This document shows positions 43,078-52,204 of a stretch of 64,000 nt of DNA, piece after piece; position 1 is the first letter of the stretch, and every line of letters begins with the position of its first letter. This DNA is from Flavobacterium sp. Root901 (lineage in GTDB: Bacteria > Bacteroidota > Bacteroidia > Flavobacteriales > Flavobacteriaceae), in the NCBI RefSeq assembly GCF_001429765.1, contig NZ_LMJB01000005.1:1081071-1145070 (forward strand), in the 5' to 3' direction. The position numbers were made by a program, and so were the translations under genes. Under the pieces are notes generated by a model. It did not search any database, was not told where the DNA came from, and saw only the letters and a program-made list of their open reading frames with translations.

Positions 43078-44397
43078 TTAATGTATAATTGAGTTTAAAA
43101 TAAAAACGAAAACAATTCCCAGAACAGATACTAATGATTCCATAACGGTCCATGATTTGAATGTGTCTTTGAGACTGATGTTAAAATATTCTTTAAACAT
43201 CCAAAAACTTGGATCGTTTACATGTGAACACATTAAGCTTCCGGCGCCAACAGAAAGTACTAATAGGTTGGGGTCGAGGTCGGTAGTTTGTAACAAAGGT
43301 AATAAAACACTGGCAGTCATTAATCCGGCTGCTGTTGCAGAACCAACACAAATGCGAATAATCGCCGCCATTATCCACGCCAATAAATAAGGATGAATGT
43401 TTATTTGAGTTAAAGCTGCTACAATAGTTTCATTTACACCGCTTACAATCATAACTTCTTTCAGGCTTCCGGCGCCGCCTACGATTAACACAATCAAAGC
43501 GACATCTTTTATCGCAATGGCATAATCGTCCATAACAGAAGTAATACTTCGGTTCATTCTGATTCCTAACGTGTAGGTACAGAGAAGTAAAGAAATGAGC
43601 ATAATCATACTTGGTTCTCCAATTGTTTTGCAAATATCAATCAGAGTTTCATTGTTCGAAATTAAAGGAAGTAATGAAGTAATGGTTAGGCCAAAAACCG
43701 GAAATAAAGCGGAGAATAAACTCAAGCCAAAACCGGGAAGTCTGCCTTCGGTTACAACTTCTTCGACATTTAAAATCTCATGGTCTGATTCGGTTTTAAT
43801 GTTTTTAAGCAAATTAGAAAATAGCAAACCTGCAATAAATATGGTTGGAACAGCAATTATAATTCCGTAAACTAAAACCAGTCCAATATCAGAATTTAAA
43901 ATACTGCTTAAAGCCATAGGAGACGGATGTGGAGGCAAAAAACCGTGTGCTACTGAAAGCGACGCCAGCATTGGAATTCCCAGATATACTTTTGATAGTT
44001 TAAATTGATGGGCTACTGAAAAGATTAGAGGTACTAACAAAACAAATCCAACACTATAAAATAGAGGTATCCCAACAATAAATCCGGTAATCATTAACCC
44101 AAGACGTACATATTTTCTGCCCGTCCATCCCATAACTGTTTTGGCAATAACATTGGCAGCACCTGATGAAACGGTAAGTTTACCAATACAGGTTCCAAAA
44201 ACAATAATCAGCGTAACAGACCCTAACATTTCGCCCAAACCCTTTTGAACAGTTTGCGACAAAGTGCTTATAGGCAGGCCTAAAAACAGACCTGCTAATA
44301 AAGCTGTTATGATAAAGGCAATAAACGGATTGATTTTAAGCCAAGCAATTTGTATGATTAAAAATGCAATGCATGCCGTAAGAATTAAAATGCTCAT
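43078..44397 (-). CDS. GntP-family sugar-acid permease
   Basis: The 439-aa inner-membrane protein has 12 or more hydrophobic segments and the GntP signature around AHGFLPPHPSPMALSSIL near residue 150. A second conserved region, VGSATAAGLMTASVLL, lies near residue 347. GntP transporters import gluconate and related aldonic acids by proton symport. Among catabolic genes for a keto-deoxy sugar acid, an aldonic or amino-aldonic acid is the expected cargo. It is followed after 4 bases by ridA. Confidence 0.93.
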   Translation of the reverse strand: MSILILTACIAFLIIQIAWLKINPFIAFIITALLAGLFLGLPISTLSQTVQKGLGEMLGSVTLIIVFGTCIGKLTVSSGAANVIAKTVMGWTGRKYVRLGLMITGFIVGIPLFYSVGFVLLVPLIFSVAHQFKLSKVYLGIPMLASLSVAHGFLPPHPSPMALSSILNSDIGLVLVYGIIIAVPTIFIAGLLFSNLLKNIKTESDHEILNVEEVVTEGRLPGFGLSLFSALFPVFGLTITSLLPLISNNETLIDICKTIGEPSMIMLISLLLCTYTLGIRMNRSITSVMDDYAIAIKDVALIVLIVGGAGSLKEVMIVSGVNETIVAALTQINIHPYLLAWIMAAIIRICVGSATAAGLMTASVLLPLLQTTDLDPNLLVLSVGAGSLMCSHVNDPSFWMFKEYFNISLKDTFKSWTVMESLVSVLGIVFVFILNSIIH

Positions 44398-44455
44398 TTA
44401 TCTTTTTGTATAATATTATTTTTATCCCTAGCTAAGGATTAAAACTCTTCAATTT

Positions 44456-44606
44456 GTGCCGTTAGGCACTTAATATCGGTAGAAACAGGAATTAGAATAT
44501 CTAGAGCGTGCCGTAGGTACACAATTGTTGTTGTTTTGTTGCGTACCTACGGCACGCCAATGGATTTGAAACTAATTTTCTACCGATATTAAGTGCCTAA
44601 AGGCAC
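44456..44606. repeat. 150-bp nested palindromic element between susD and gntP
   Basis: The outer arms (44456-44485 and about 44577-44606) share GCACTTAATATCGGTAGAAA and its complement. The inner arms GCGTGCCGTAGGTAC (44506-44520) and GTACCTACGGCACGC (44543-44557) are perfect. The inner arms are more GC-rich than the surroundings, and the whole unit could fold as one long hairpin. It sits inside a probable operon. Confidence 0.85.
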
Positions 44607-44625
44607 ATTTCAATTCTTGATTCGT

Positions 44626-46152
44626 TTATTTATCCCACCAGATTTTTGTTGTAAAAACGTCTTCGCCCTGACGTTTAACTGCTTCTGCTAAGTTAGTTGA
44701 ATTCACTGAATATTCACTGGTTGGATATTTGAAACGTCTTGGTATTGTGCCATTTGTAACGTTGCCCGGAAAATTTACCGGAATTAAAACGGGATAACCT
44801 GTTCTTCGCCAGTTGGCATAAACTTCCTGTTCGTCAACAAATAAAGCGATATAAATTTGGGTATGGATCTGATTCATTTTGGCTTCAAAAGATCCTGCTG
44901 CGTTATAGGGATTCGCTGTTAAATACGGTGCTGCATCCGGAATAGTATAAGCCGCGCCATAGATTCCCATATTTAAGAAAGAAGCCTGAACACCTTTTTC
45001 ATATAAATCTTTATCTGATGCAGCATACCATCCTCTCGCAGCGGCTTCGGCTAAATATAAATTCGTTTCAGCATTGCTGATCAATACAAGCGGCGCATCA
45101 TATCTGAAAACCGTACTTTGGTTAGGCTCAGAATACGCAGCTTGTTCTGTCGGCGTTGGGGCAATTTTTGTTCCGTTAGGAAAACCTTTCTGAACAGCAG
45201 GTGAAGTGTTTTGAACAGTTCCCTGCCAAACTCCTGCATAAACGCTTATTCTTGGATCTGCAGTTGATTTTAATAAATCGATAAATGTTTTGGCTAATTT
45301 TCCGCCTTCCACATTTTTTGTTCCGTAAGAACCTGCTGTAAAATCCTGTCTTCTCGAATCCAGACTAACCGGATTTCTGTTAAAATCATTTGGCCCATCT
45401 GTGTATTTCATGATAGCATTATCTGCAGTATTCAGGATTACACCCCCGGCAATGGCTTTTGTAACCCATGTTTGTGCCAGTGCAGGATCTACTTTTGTCA
45501 ATCTTAATCCTAAACGAAGCATTAAAGAATAAGAGAACTTTTTCCATTTTGCTACATCTCCGTCATAAATAAAATCAGATTTGCCAAAACTTGGTTTTGC
45601 AGGGTCTAATGCCGCTGCCGCTTCTTCCAGCTCTTTTAATAAATCTTTATAAATAAATTCCTGAGTATCGTATTTTGGAAGAAAGATTTGCGTACTGTTT
45701 GCTTTTGCGGCTTCAGAATAAGGAATATCTCCATATAGATCTGTAATCCTGTGGTATAAATAAGCTTTCCAGATTCTGGCAATATTCAGTTTGTTGCTGT
45801 CGTTTGGATTGTTTTTTACTTCATTAATTACAATTTCAGTTTCGTTTAAAGCTGTTGGATAAGCCTGATTGAAATAAGCAGAAAAATAAACTTCGTTGCT
45901 TAAATATTTATCTCCCACGCCAGAAGCTTCTTTGTATGTTGCATAATGCTGCACTAATCCTCCGCATTCCAGTATATTAGTGAAAAAATAATTATTGTTT
46001 AGTCCGTCAAGTTGTGCTTTACTGAAAATATAATTTGCTGTTGGTTTTTCAACCACGTTTGGATTTGTATTAATTTCTTCAAAACCATCGGTACAGGATG
46101 TCATACTTCCTAAAAGTACACCTGTAATATATAAAAGGGTTATCTTTTTCAT
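44626..46152 (-). CDS. susD: SusD/RagB-family outer-membrane lipoprotein
   Basis: The 508-aa protein starts at ATG 46152 with a lipoprotein signal (lipobox GSMTSC, Cys at residue 20); the longer frame to 46200 adds residues that do not belong to the signal. The first mature segment DGFEEINTNPNVV is characteristic of the SusD-like 2 group. SusD proteins sit as lids on SusC barrels and capture the glycan or other ligand. It lies 34 bases after susC in the usual susC-susD order. The ligand is inferred from the catabolic genes, not from the protein itself. Confidence 0.93.
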   Translation of the reverse strand: MKKITLLYITGVLLGSMTSCTDGFEEINTNPNVVEKPTANYIFSKAQLDGLNNNYFFTNILECGGLVQHYATYKEASGVGDKYLSNEVYFSAYFNQAYPTALNETEIVINEVKNNPNDSNKLNIARIWKAYLYHRITDLYGDIPYSEAAKANSTQIFLPKYDTQEFIYKDLLKELEEAAAALDPAKPSFGKSDFIYDGDVAKWKKFSYSLMLRLGLRLTKVDPALAQTWVTKAIAGGVILNTADNAIMKYTDGPNDFNRNPVSLDSRRQDFTAGSYGTKNVEGGKLAKTFIDLLKSTADPRISVYAGVWQGTVQNTSPAVQKGFPNGTKIAPTPTEQAAYSEPNQSTVFRYDAPLVLISNAETNLYLAEAAARGWYAASDKDLYEKGVQASFLNMGIYGAAYTIPDAAPYLTANPYNAAGSFEAKMNQIHTQIYIALFVDEQEVYANWRRTGYPVLIPVNFPGNVTNGTIPRRFKYPTSEYSVNSTNLAEAVKRQGEDVFTTKIWWDK

Positions 46153-46186
46153 GTCTTTTAATTTAAAAATTAGAAATAAAGCAAGC

Positions 46187-49100
46187 TTAAAATTTGACAT
46201 TTAAGTTTAGACCAAAACTTCTGGTTTTTGGTACTCCAAATTGTTCTACACCTTGTGCATTTCCGGCACTAAATACTGATTCCGGATCTACGTTTGGTGT
46301 TTTCTTATAAAGAATGAATAAGTTTCTTGCCACAAATGAAACCGAAGCGCCCTGAAGTTTTGATAATCCTTTTATTTTCTCGAGAGGTAAATCGTAACCT
46401 AAAATAATTTGTCTTAATTTGATAAAACTCGCATCATAAACAAATTCAGATGAAATGTTTCTTAAACCATCGTAGTATGTTCTTAGGTTTTCCGGAGCAA
46501 TAACCATATCAACCGGATTTCCGTTTGTGTCTACACCTTTAATAGGCAAACCGGTTTCACGGCCTTCAAGCGTTAATTTGGTCAATCCCATACGAGTTCC
46601 GTATAAATTGGTTCCGGAGTATAAACTTCCTCCAAATTTACCATCGATCAGGAAACTCAATGAAATGTTTTTATATTTGAATTCATTGCTAATTCCTGCT
46701 GACCAGGGATGAACGCCCTGACCTAATTCCTGAAGAGGTCCCTGTGCAATAGTGGCAGATCCGCCGCTTACATTATAAACGGTGTTTCCATTGGCATCTT
46801 TTCGTGGTTTATACCCTTTTATAATACTGTAAGGACGTCCAACATCACTGGTTATTGTTACGTAGCCGTTTACAGAGGTTGCCATTGTAATAGAATTTAG
46901 CTGATCTGTAAGTGCTTCTACTTTGTTTTCATTATAAGATCCGTTTAAACTGGCATCCCAGGAGAAGTTGCCAGAATTAATGATTTTTCCACTTAATAAA
47001 AATTCAACTCCTTTGTTTCTCATTTTTCCTAAATTCAACAAAGCCGTATTAGCTCCTGAAGCAGTCGAAATAGTAGTTTCAACAATATCATTTGTAGTAG
47101 CGCGGTTGTACCACGCAAAATCAAGATTCAGGCGATTGTTAAAAAATCCTAAATCGGTTCCCACTTCAAATGTTGTGGAAGTCAACGGACTTAAAGTAGC
47201 ATTTGGAACTCGTGAACTTGTTGGTCCTTGTACCTGCTGTCCGTTGTGTCCGCCCTGAATCATGGAGTATGATTGGTTTAGCGCATAAGGATCCGGTGTT
47301 GCTCCTCCAACTTGTGCCCATGAACTTCTTAGTTTGGCAAACGAAACAAATTCCGGCATTGTAAAAATGTCTGAAAGAATTATACTTGTTCCAACAGAAG
47401 GATAAAACACGGTATTGTTTTCTTTTGAAAGAGTAGAAAACCAATCCTGACGTCCGGTTAAATTCAGGAATACAATATTTTTATAATCGAAATCGGCGGC
47501 ACCGTAAACAGAATTTGTTTTTGTTTTTCCGTAAGGATAACTATATGTCAGAGTAGACAAATTGCTTAAAGCATAAAAATTATCCAATACAAAGTTAGAA
47601 CCTTCGACTCTTGTTTCATCTCTCAAAGTAGTACGGGAGTTTACTCCAACTAAAGCATTTAAAGAGAAATCATTATAGATGTTTTTCTTTGAATAATTAA
47701 GAATAGCTTCGGAATTTATGTTTGATAATTTCATTTTTGAACCCTGCGCATATCCAACCGGATTGTTTAAAGTTGTTTTTGGAATGTATCCGAAGAAATC
47801 ATAATCGGTGTAATCTTGTCCAATTCTACCCTGAAGGAATAATTCCGGAGTGAAATTTACTTTGACATTCAGCATTCCGATAAAACGATTTTTAGTATCG
47901 CTGTTTTTAATTTTATTGACAACAAAATATGGATTTGTAGCAACAGCAACAGGGTTCCACGCTTCTTCAACTCCGTTTTCATCATAACCCGGGGCAAGAT
48001 TTCTAATGTCAACAGTATTTCCAATCATGTAAGTTCCCCAGTTTGGGTTTGCCTCGGCATCAGAAACCGTGACTCTGTTATTTGATTTTTCCAGATTGTA
48101 TTGTGCTACGACATCAAATTTTAACCAATTGGTCAGGTTAAGATTACTCGCCACATTGATGCTTTTTCTGTTGAAACCGGAATTAGGAACAACGCTTTCA
48201 TTATCCATATTCGAGAACGAAAGACGACCTGTAGCTTTTTCATTTCCTCCTGATAAAGCCAGAGAGTTAATAAAAGTTGTTCCCGTTTCGTAGAAATTTT
48301 TAATATTATTTTTTTGCGCAACATATGGTCTTGCAACACCGTCAAACTGCACTACGTTACTTCCGTCAATTTTGGCACCCCATGACCAGCGGCCTGCAGC
48401 AACAGCTTCTGCCTGTGTAGTTGATTTTTTTCCATTTGCTCCGGAACCATATTCATACTGCCAGTCCGGAATAATAGAAGGGGTTTCAAATGTAAAGGAA
48501 GAATTATATTCAACTCCAATGCCTTTTTGGGCAGAACCTCTTTTTGTCTGAATTAAAATAACCCCGTTTGCAGCATTTGCTCCGTAAAGTGCAGCTGCTG
48601 TTCCTCCTTTTAAAACTGTAATGGTTTTAATATCGTCGGCATTAATTACAGAAGTTCCGTCGCCACGGTCAACATTTATTCTTGTTGATCCTGCACCGTT
48701 TCCAATTCCCGGTAAATTAAGCTGTGTATTGTCAATTGGTAAATCGTTGACTACATACATAGGCTGGTTGTTTCCGTTTAAAGATCCGTTTCCGCGAATA
48801 ATAACTCTGGTAGAACCATTTGCTCCGGTTGCCGTGCTGCTTACATTTACACCGGCAATTTTTCCAACCAAGGCATTAGCAATATTCGTTTCTTTTGCTT
48901 TTGTAAATTCAGTCCCTTTAAGTTCGGTTACTGCATATGCTACTGCTTTAGTACTTTTTTTAACTCCAAGTGCGGTAACTAAAACTTGTTCCAAAACATT
49001 TTCTGCAGGTTTTAATCTTATAACTAAATCTGAAGTTTTGAGCAGGGCAAAAGATAAAGTTTCGTAGCCCATATAACTTACAATAATATGAACTTCGTTT

Positions 49101-49342
49101 TCCGGAACTTTTAATTTAAATTTTCCATTTTCATCAGATACTGCTGCTATTTTATTATTGCTTTCGGCATAAATAGAAGCTCCGGCAATTGGCATTCCGT
49201 CATCCTGACCCAATATTTGGCCCGAAATTTCAATCTGATTGCTTTGTTGTTCAAAAAGATGCTTTTTTATTGCAGTCTCTTTGGCGCTTGTGGAGAAGAT
49301 GATTCCTCCAATAAACACTAATGAAATAAGCTTTGTTTTCAT
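46187..49342 (-). CDS. susC: SusC/RagA-family TonB-dependent transporter
   Basis: The 1051-aa outer-membrane transporter begins at ATG 49342 (MKTKLISLVF); a longer frame to 49384 runs into the promoter. It has a signal peptide, a carboxypeptidase-like domain (ISGQILGQDDGMPIAGA to YMGYETL), a plug domain with the SusC-type GGTAAALYGANAANGVILI segment near residue 230, and a 22-strand barrel ending in FGLNLNVKF. It imports ligands with energy from TonB. As first gene of the operon it is preceded by a -7 element and two tandem copies of the candidate operator. Confidence 0.95.
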   Translation of the reverse strand: MKTKLISLVFIGGIIFSTSAKETAIKKHLFEQQSNQIEISGQILGQDDGMPIAGASIYAESNNKIAAVSDENGKFKLKVPENEVHIIVSYMGYETLSFALLKTSDLVIRLKPAENVLEQVLVTALGVKKSTKAVAYAVTELKGTEFTKAKETNIANALVGKIAGVNVSSTATGANGSTRVIIRGNGSLNGNNQPMYVVNDLPIDNTQLNLPGIGNGAGSTRINVDRGDGTSVINADDIKTITVLKGGTAAALYGANAANGVILIQTKRGSAQKGIGVEYNSSFTFETPSIIPDWQYEYGSGANGKKSTTQAEAVAAGRWSWGAKIDGSNVVQFDGVARPYVAQKNNIKNFYETGTTFINSLALSGGNEKATGRLSFSNMDNESVVPNSGFNRKSINVASNLNLTNWLKFDVVAQYNLEKSNNRVTVSDAEANPNWGTYMIGNTVDIRNLAPGYDENGVEEAWNPVAVATNPYFVVNKIKNSDTKNRFIGMLNVKVNFTPELFLQGRIGQDYTDYDFFGYIPKTTLNNPVGYAQGSKMKLSNINSEAILNYSKKNIYNDFSLNALVGVNSRTTLRDETRVEGSNFVLDNFYALSNLSTLTYSYPYGKTKTNSVYGAADFDYKNIVFLNLTGRQDWFSTLSKENNTVFYPSVGTSIILSDIFTMPEFVSFAKLRSSWAQVGGATPDPYALNQSYSMIQGGHNGQQVQGPTSSRVPNATLSPLTSTTFEVGTDLGFFNNRLNLDFAWYNRATTNDIVETTISTASGANTALLNLGKMRNKGVEFLLSGKIINSGNFSWDASLNGSYNENKVEALTDQLNSITMATSVNGYVTITSDVGRPYSIIKGYKPRKDANGNTVYNVSGGSATIAQGPLQELGQGVHPWSAGISNEFKYKNISLSFLIDGKFGGSLYSGTNLYGTRMGLTKLTLEGRETGLPIKGVDTNGNPVDMVIAPENLRTYYDGLRNISSEFVYDASFIKLRQIILGYDLPLEKIKGLSKLQGASVSFVARNLFILYKKTPNVDPESVFSAGNAQGVEQFGVPKTRSFGLNLNVKF

Positions 49343-49386
49343 AATAGTTTGGTTTTCATGTTTTTTTTGGTTTTTTATTGGCAAAT

Positions 49387-49394
49387 CAAATATA
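49387..49394 (-). promoter_or_regulatory. -7 promoter element TATATTTG for the susC operon
   Basis: Perfect TAnnTTTG on the minus strand, 44 bases upstream of the susC ATG. No -33 TTTG at normal spacing; the first operator-like dyad starts 18 bases upstream. Confidence 0.6.
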
Positions 49395-49412
49395 GATATT
49401 TATTTTTCACTT

Positions 49413-49449
49413 TTGCATTTTTTTTGCAATAACTGCATTTTTTTTGCAA
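49413..49449. promoter_or_regulatory. Tandem candidate operators TTGCA-N7-TGCAA upstream of susC
   Basis: The first dyad is 49413-49429 and the second is TGCA-N7-TGCAA at 49434-49449, with centres 20 bases apart, about two helical turns. Both have all-T spacers on the plus strand, like the single site at 37531-37549. Confidence 0.6.
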
Positions 49450-49566
49450 TAAGTTTTGTGGAAGTATTTTTATAATCTTAAAAAACAGTTGATTTTAAAA
49501 GGCATTTTGAAAAAATTTTGCAGAATATGCTTTTTTTACGAAAATCTATTTTAATCTTAAAATTCG

Positions 49567-49574
49567 TATTTTTG
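49567..49574 (+). promoter_or_regulatory. TATTTTTG element directly before the nitrilase-family ATG
   Basis: Perfect TAnnTTTG, but it ends only 4 bases before the ATG, so it would give a leaderless transcript or start inside the gene. It may be chance in AT-rich sequence. Confidence 0.3.
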
Positions 49575-49578
49575 AAAA

Positions 49579-50346
49579 ATGAAAATCGCATTAATTCAAT
49601 CAGAACTCATTTGGGAAGATGTTTCGGCAAACAGAAAAAACTTCGAATCGAAAATAAATCAGCTCGATCAACAGGTTAATCTGATCGTTTTGCCGGAAAT
49701 GTTTTCGACCGGTTTTACAATGAATCCGGCTGCTGTTGCAGAAACTATGGAAGGTGAAACTTTGTTGTGGATGAAAACTGTTGCCGAACAAAAAAACAGT
49801 GCCGTTACAGGAAGTGTGGTTATTACTGAAAAGGAAAACTATTATAATAGAATGTTTTTTGTTTTTCCTTCGGGAGAAGTTCAGTATTATGACAAGCGTC
49901 ATTTATTTACATTGGCGGGCGAAGATAAATTCTACACTGCCGGAACTCAAAAAGTAATTGTTGATTATCTGGGCTGGAAGATTTGTCTTCAGGTTTGTTA
50001 TGATTTACGATTTCCCGTTTTTGTACGAAATGTCGAAAATTACGATTTACTTCTATATGTTGCCAATTGGCCAAAAGTACGCACTAACGCGTGGGACGCT
50101 TTACTAAAAGCGCGCGCAATTGAAAATTTAAGTTATGTGGCGGGCGTAAACAGAATTGGACTGGACGCCAACAACTACGAACATACCGGACATTCGCAGG
50201 TTGTTGATTTCTTGGGAAATTATATTTTACAACCACAAGAAACAGATGGTGTTTTTGTGGTTGATTTGGATAAAAATGAAATGCTTGAAACCAGAAAAAA
50301 ACTTGATTTTCTAAGCGATAAAGATATTTTTGAAATTAAAATTTAA
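49579..50346 (+). CDS. Nitrilase-family amidase (omega-amidase-like)
   Basis: The 255-aa carbon-nitrogen hydrolase has the catalytic triad Glu in LPEMFSTGF near residue 42, Lys in YDKRHLF near 110, and Cys in CLQVCYDLRFPVF near 140. Size and motifs fit the Nit2/YafV branch, which hydrolyses 2-oxoglutaramate and similar omega-amides. It has no signal peptide. It is divergent from susC, and its end overlaps the convergent lipoprotein gene by four bases. The exact substrate is not provable from sequence. Confidence 0.88.
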   Translation: MKIALIQSELIWEDVSANRKNFESKINQLDQQVNLIVLPEMFSTGFTMNPAAVAETMEGETLLWMKTVAEQKNSAVTGSVVITEKENYYNRMFFVFPSGEVQYYDKRHLFTLAGEDKFYTAGTQKVIVDYLGWKICLQVCYDLRFPVFVRNVENYDLLLYVANWPKVRTNAWDALLKARAIENLSYVAGVNRIGLDANNYEHTGHSQVVDFLGNYILQPQETDGVFVVDLDKNEMLETRKKLDFLSDKDIFEIKI

Positions 50347-52031
50347 AAAGCTTTTCGCTGTTTTTCTTCTTTCTTCTTCTTTTTCTCGTCTTCTTTTTTC
50401 TCTATTTCAGGGCTGTAAGGAACGCTTAAATCTATGTTTTGATCAACATCCCAATTGCTTCGAACATCAATTTCCTGCTGATAATAAAAAACTTCCTCGG
50501 CATACCTTTTGTCCATAAAACTTCCGGCATCATACATTTTATTTTTATTATCGTCGTAAATAATTCTTACTGTAAATTGAGTGGGTGCCAATAAATTGAA
50601 TTCAATTTTGGTATTTCCTTCAGAATATTCACTGGCTAATACTTCATCGCCTTTTTTATTTGTTATTTCAACAATGATCGGAAAGCGTTTTACGTTTTTC
50701 AGATTCAAAACCAGATTTCCATAATCGGCGGCTTCTTTTGTGGTTAGTTTATACGATAAAGTATCGTTTGTTTTTTCATAGAAATCAGTTAGCGCGCCCG
50801 GGAAAAATGTAAAATTGTATTTTTCCAAAGGTTCTTTTTTGAAATCAAGATACAATTTCTGATGAAACTCATCGTATTCTGTTGTAAAATCAACAGCTGC
50901 AGAATCTTTATTGACCAATCTGATTTTTGTTTTATCAAATTTAACCAAAGGCGTTTCTGTTTCTAAAGTAAATCTTTCCCTAAAATTAATAATGCCATTT
51001 TGAACCGCTCTAATACTCAAAGTGTCTTTTTTCTGGTCTTTAATCCTTATATTGAATCTCTTCTTATAAGTATCCCGGCTTATTTCCAGTTGCAACGAAT
51101 CGACTTTTAATGGTTTATACCAAACCTGCAGGGAATCTTTTTTAGGAAACTGCGTTACAATTGTCTGGAGTGTTTCTCCGTTATTTTTAAGTACAATTGC
51201 CGGTTTGTTGATTTTAAAATTCTGTTTTCCTTCATAAGGAAGCAATATTCTGTTACCTGAAGCCTGAATTGGTTTTACAGCTTTTAGCGGAAGCACTTCT
51301 TTAAATAAATTCAATTCAAAAAGTGTGTCATTTGGCACCGTGATAAAGTGTTTTATAAAACCTATTTTATCATCTTTCGGATTAAATTTATTATTGTTTG
51401 ACTTGTCTTTTAAGGCAATTAAAAGATATTTTCCGGCCTTTAAATTCTCAAATTTAAAAGTTCGTAAGCTGTCCAAAGTGTTGGTTACATATCGTGGAAA
51501 TTCTTTATAAATAACAGAATCTTTGTATTTGTCATTTGCTTCATATAACATTACCGATACAAAGTTGTCTACTTTCTTTTCGTAAGCATCTTTTATAGAG
51601 CCGCCAAGTGTAAGCGAATCAATATAAGGACCGGTCGAAAAAACATATTTAAATTGATTGATCGCATTTCCTTCATTATTGTCTGCAATGCTTTCTCCAA
51701 AATTAAAACTGTAAGTCGTATTGGGCTGTAAAGTGTCTTTGATTTCTATATTTAAAAACTTGCTGACTCCGGTTGGCGAAATTAAAGGCTCATTTTTCAT
51801 TGGAGGTGAAATAATAAGCTGTTTGTTGAGGTTTTTTAATTTTACATACTCATCAAAAACCAATGTAATTTTATTTCCTTTAAAATTGGTGTTGTAATTT
51901 TTAGGAGCACTCGACACTAAAACCGGTGCCAAAGTGTCTTTTAATCCGCCGGTTATGCTGCCTCTTTTGGCGCAGCTCATCATTAATAATACAAGTAAAA
52001 ATGAAACGTATTTGAGTTTGCTTTTAAACAT
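50343..52031 (-). CDS. Ig-like domain lipoprotein of unknown function
   Basis: The 562-aa protein starts at ATG 52031 with a lipoprotein signal and lipobox LMMSC, Cys near residue 20. A bacterial Ig-like domain follows in residues about 30-130 (APVLVSSAPKNYNTNF, ITLVFDEYVKLKN, NTTYSFNFGESIADNNEGN). The remainder is beta-rich, and the tail is very Lys/Glu-rich (KKKKKEEKQRKAF). It is a conserved type in Flavobacteriia. The function is unknown; a cell-envelope structural role is a guess. A longer start at 52055 is less likely because it would displace the signal peptide. Confidence 0.82.
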   Translation of the reverse strand: MFKSKLKYVSFLLVLLMMSCAKRGSITGGLKDTLAPVLVSSAPKNYNTNFKGNKITLVFDEYVKLKNLNKQLIISPPMKNEPLISPTGVSKFLNIEIKDTLQPNTTYSFNFGESIADNNEGNAINQFKYVFSTGPYIDSLTLGGSIKDAYEKKVDNFVSVMLYEANDKYKDSVIYKEFPRYVTNTLDSLRTFKFENLKAGKYLLIALKDKSNNNKFNPKDDKIGFIKHFITVPNDTLFELNLFKEVLPLKAVKPIQASGNRILLPYEGKQNFKINKPAIVLKNNGETLQTIVTQFPKKDSLQVWYKPLKVDSLQLEISRDTYKKRFNIRIKDQKKDTLSIRAVQNGIINFRERFTLETETPLVKFDKTKIRLVNKDSAAVDFTTEYDEFHQKLYLDFKKEPLEKYNFTFFPGALTDFYEKTNDTLSYKLTTKEAADYGNLVLNLKNVKRFPIIVEITNKKGDEVLASEYSEGNTKIEFNLLAPTQFTVRIIYDDNKNKMYDAGSFMDKRYAEEVFYYQQEIDVRSNWDVDQNIDLSVPYSPEIEKKEDEKKKKKEEKQRKAF

Positions 52032-52172
52032 AGCGGTTTTTAAATTTGATTGCACAAAATAACAATTATATTTGCTTTAATTGAAATTTTTTGGGCATTT
52101 ATTAGGATTTGAAATTTTTGTCTTTTTTTAATTTTTTAAGAATCAAAAAAACTATAAGTAGATATAATTTCT

Positions 52173-52180
52173 TACTTTTG
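52173..52180 (+). promoter_or_regulatory. -7 promoter element TACTTTTG for the lipoprotein pair
   Basis: Perfect TAnnTTTG, 24 bases before the TTG start at 52205. Confidence 0.6.
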
Positions 52181-52204
52181 GGGTAAATATAATAGCACTT
52201 TGTT

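Noticed and set aside
38443..44397. Plain gluconate operon as explanation of GntP, kinase and aldolase
   Set aside because: No gluconate kinase or 6-phosphogluconate dehydratase gene is present, and the PLP enzyme, RidA and M19 gene would be unexplained. It remains the main alternative.
48621..49067. 148-codon plus-strand open frame
   Set aside because: It is entirely antisense to the susC plug-domain region, whose protein motifs are unambiguous. The frame is a by-product of SusC codon composition.
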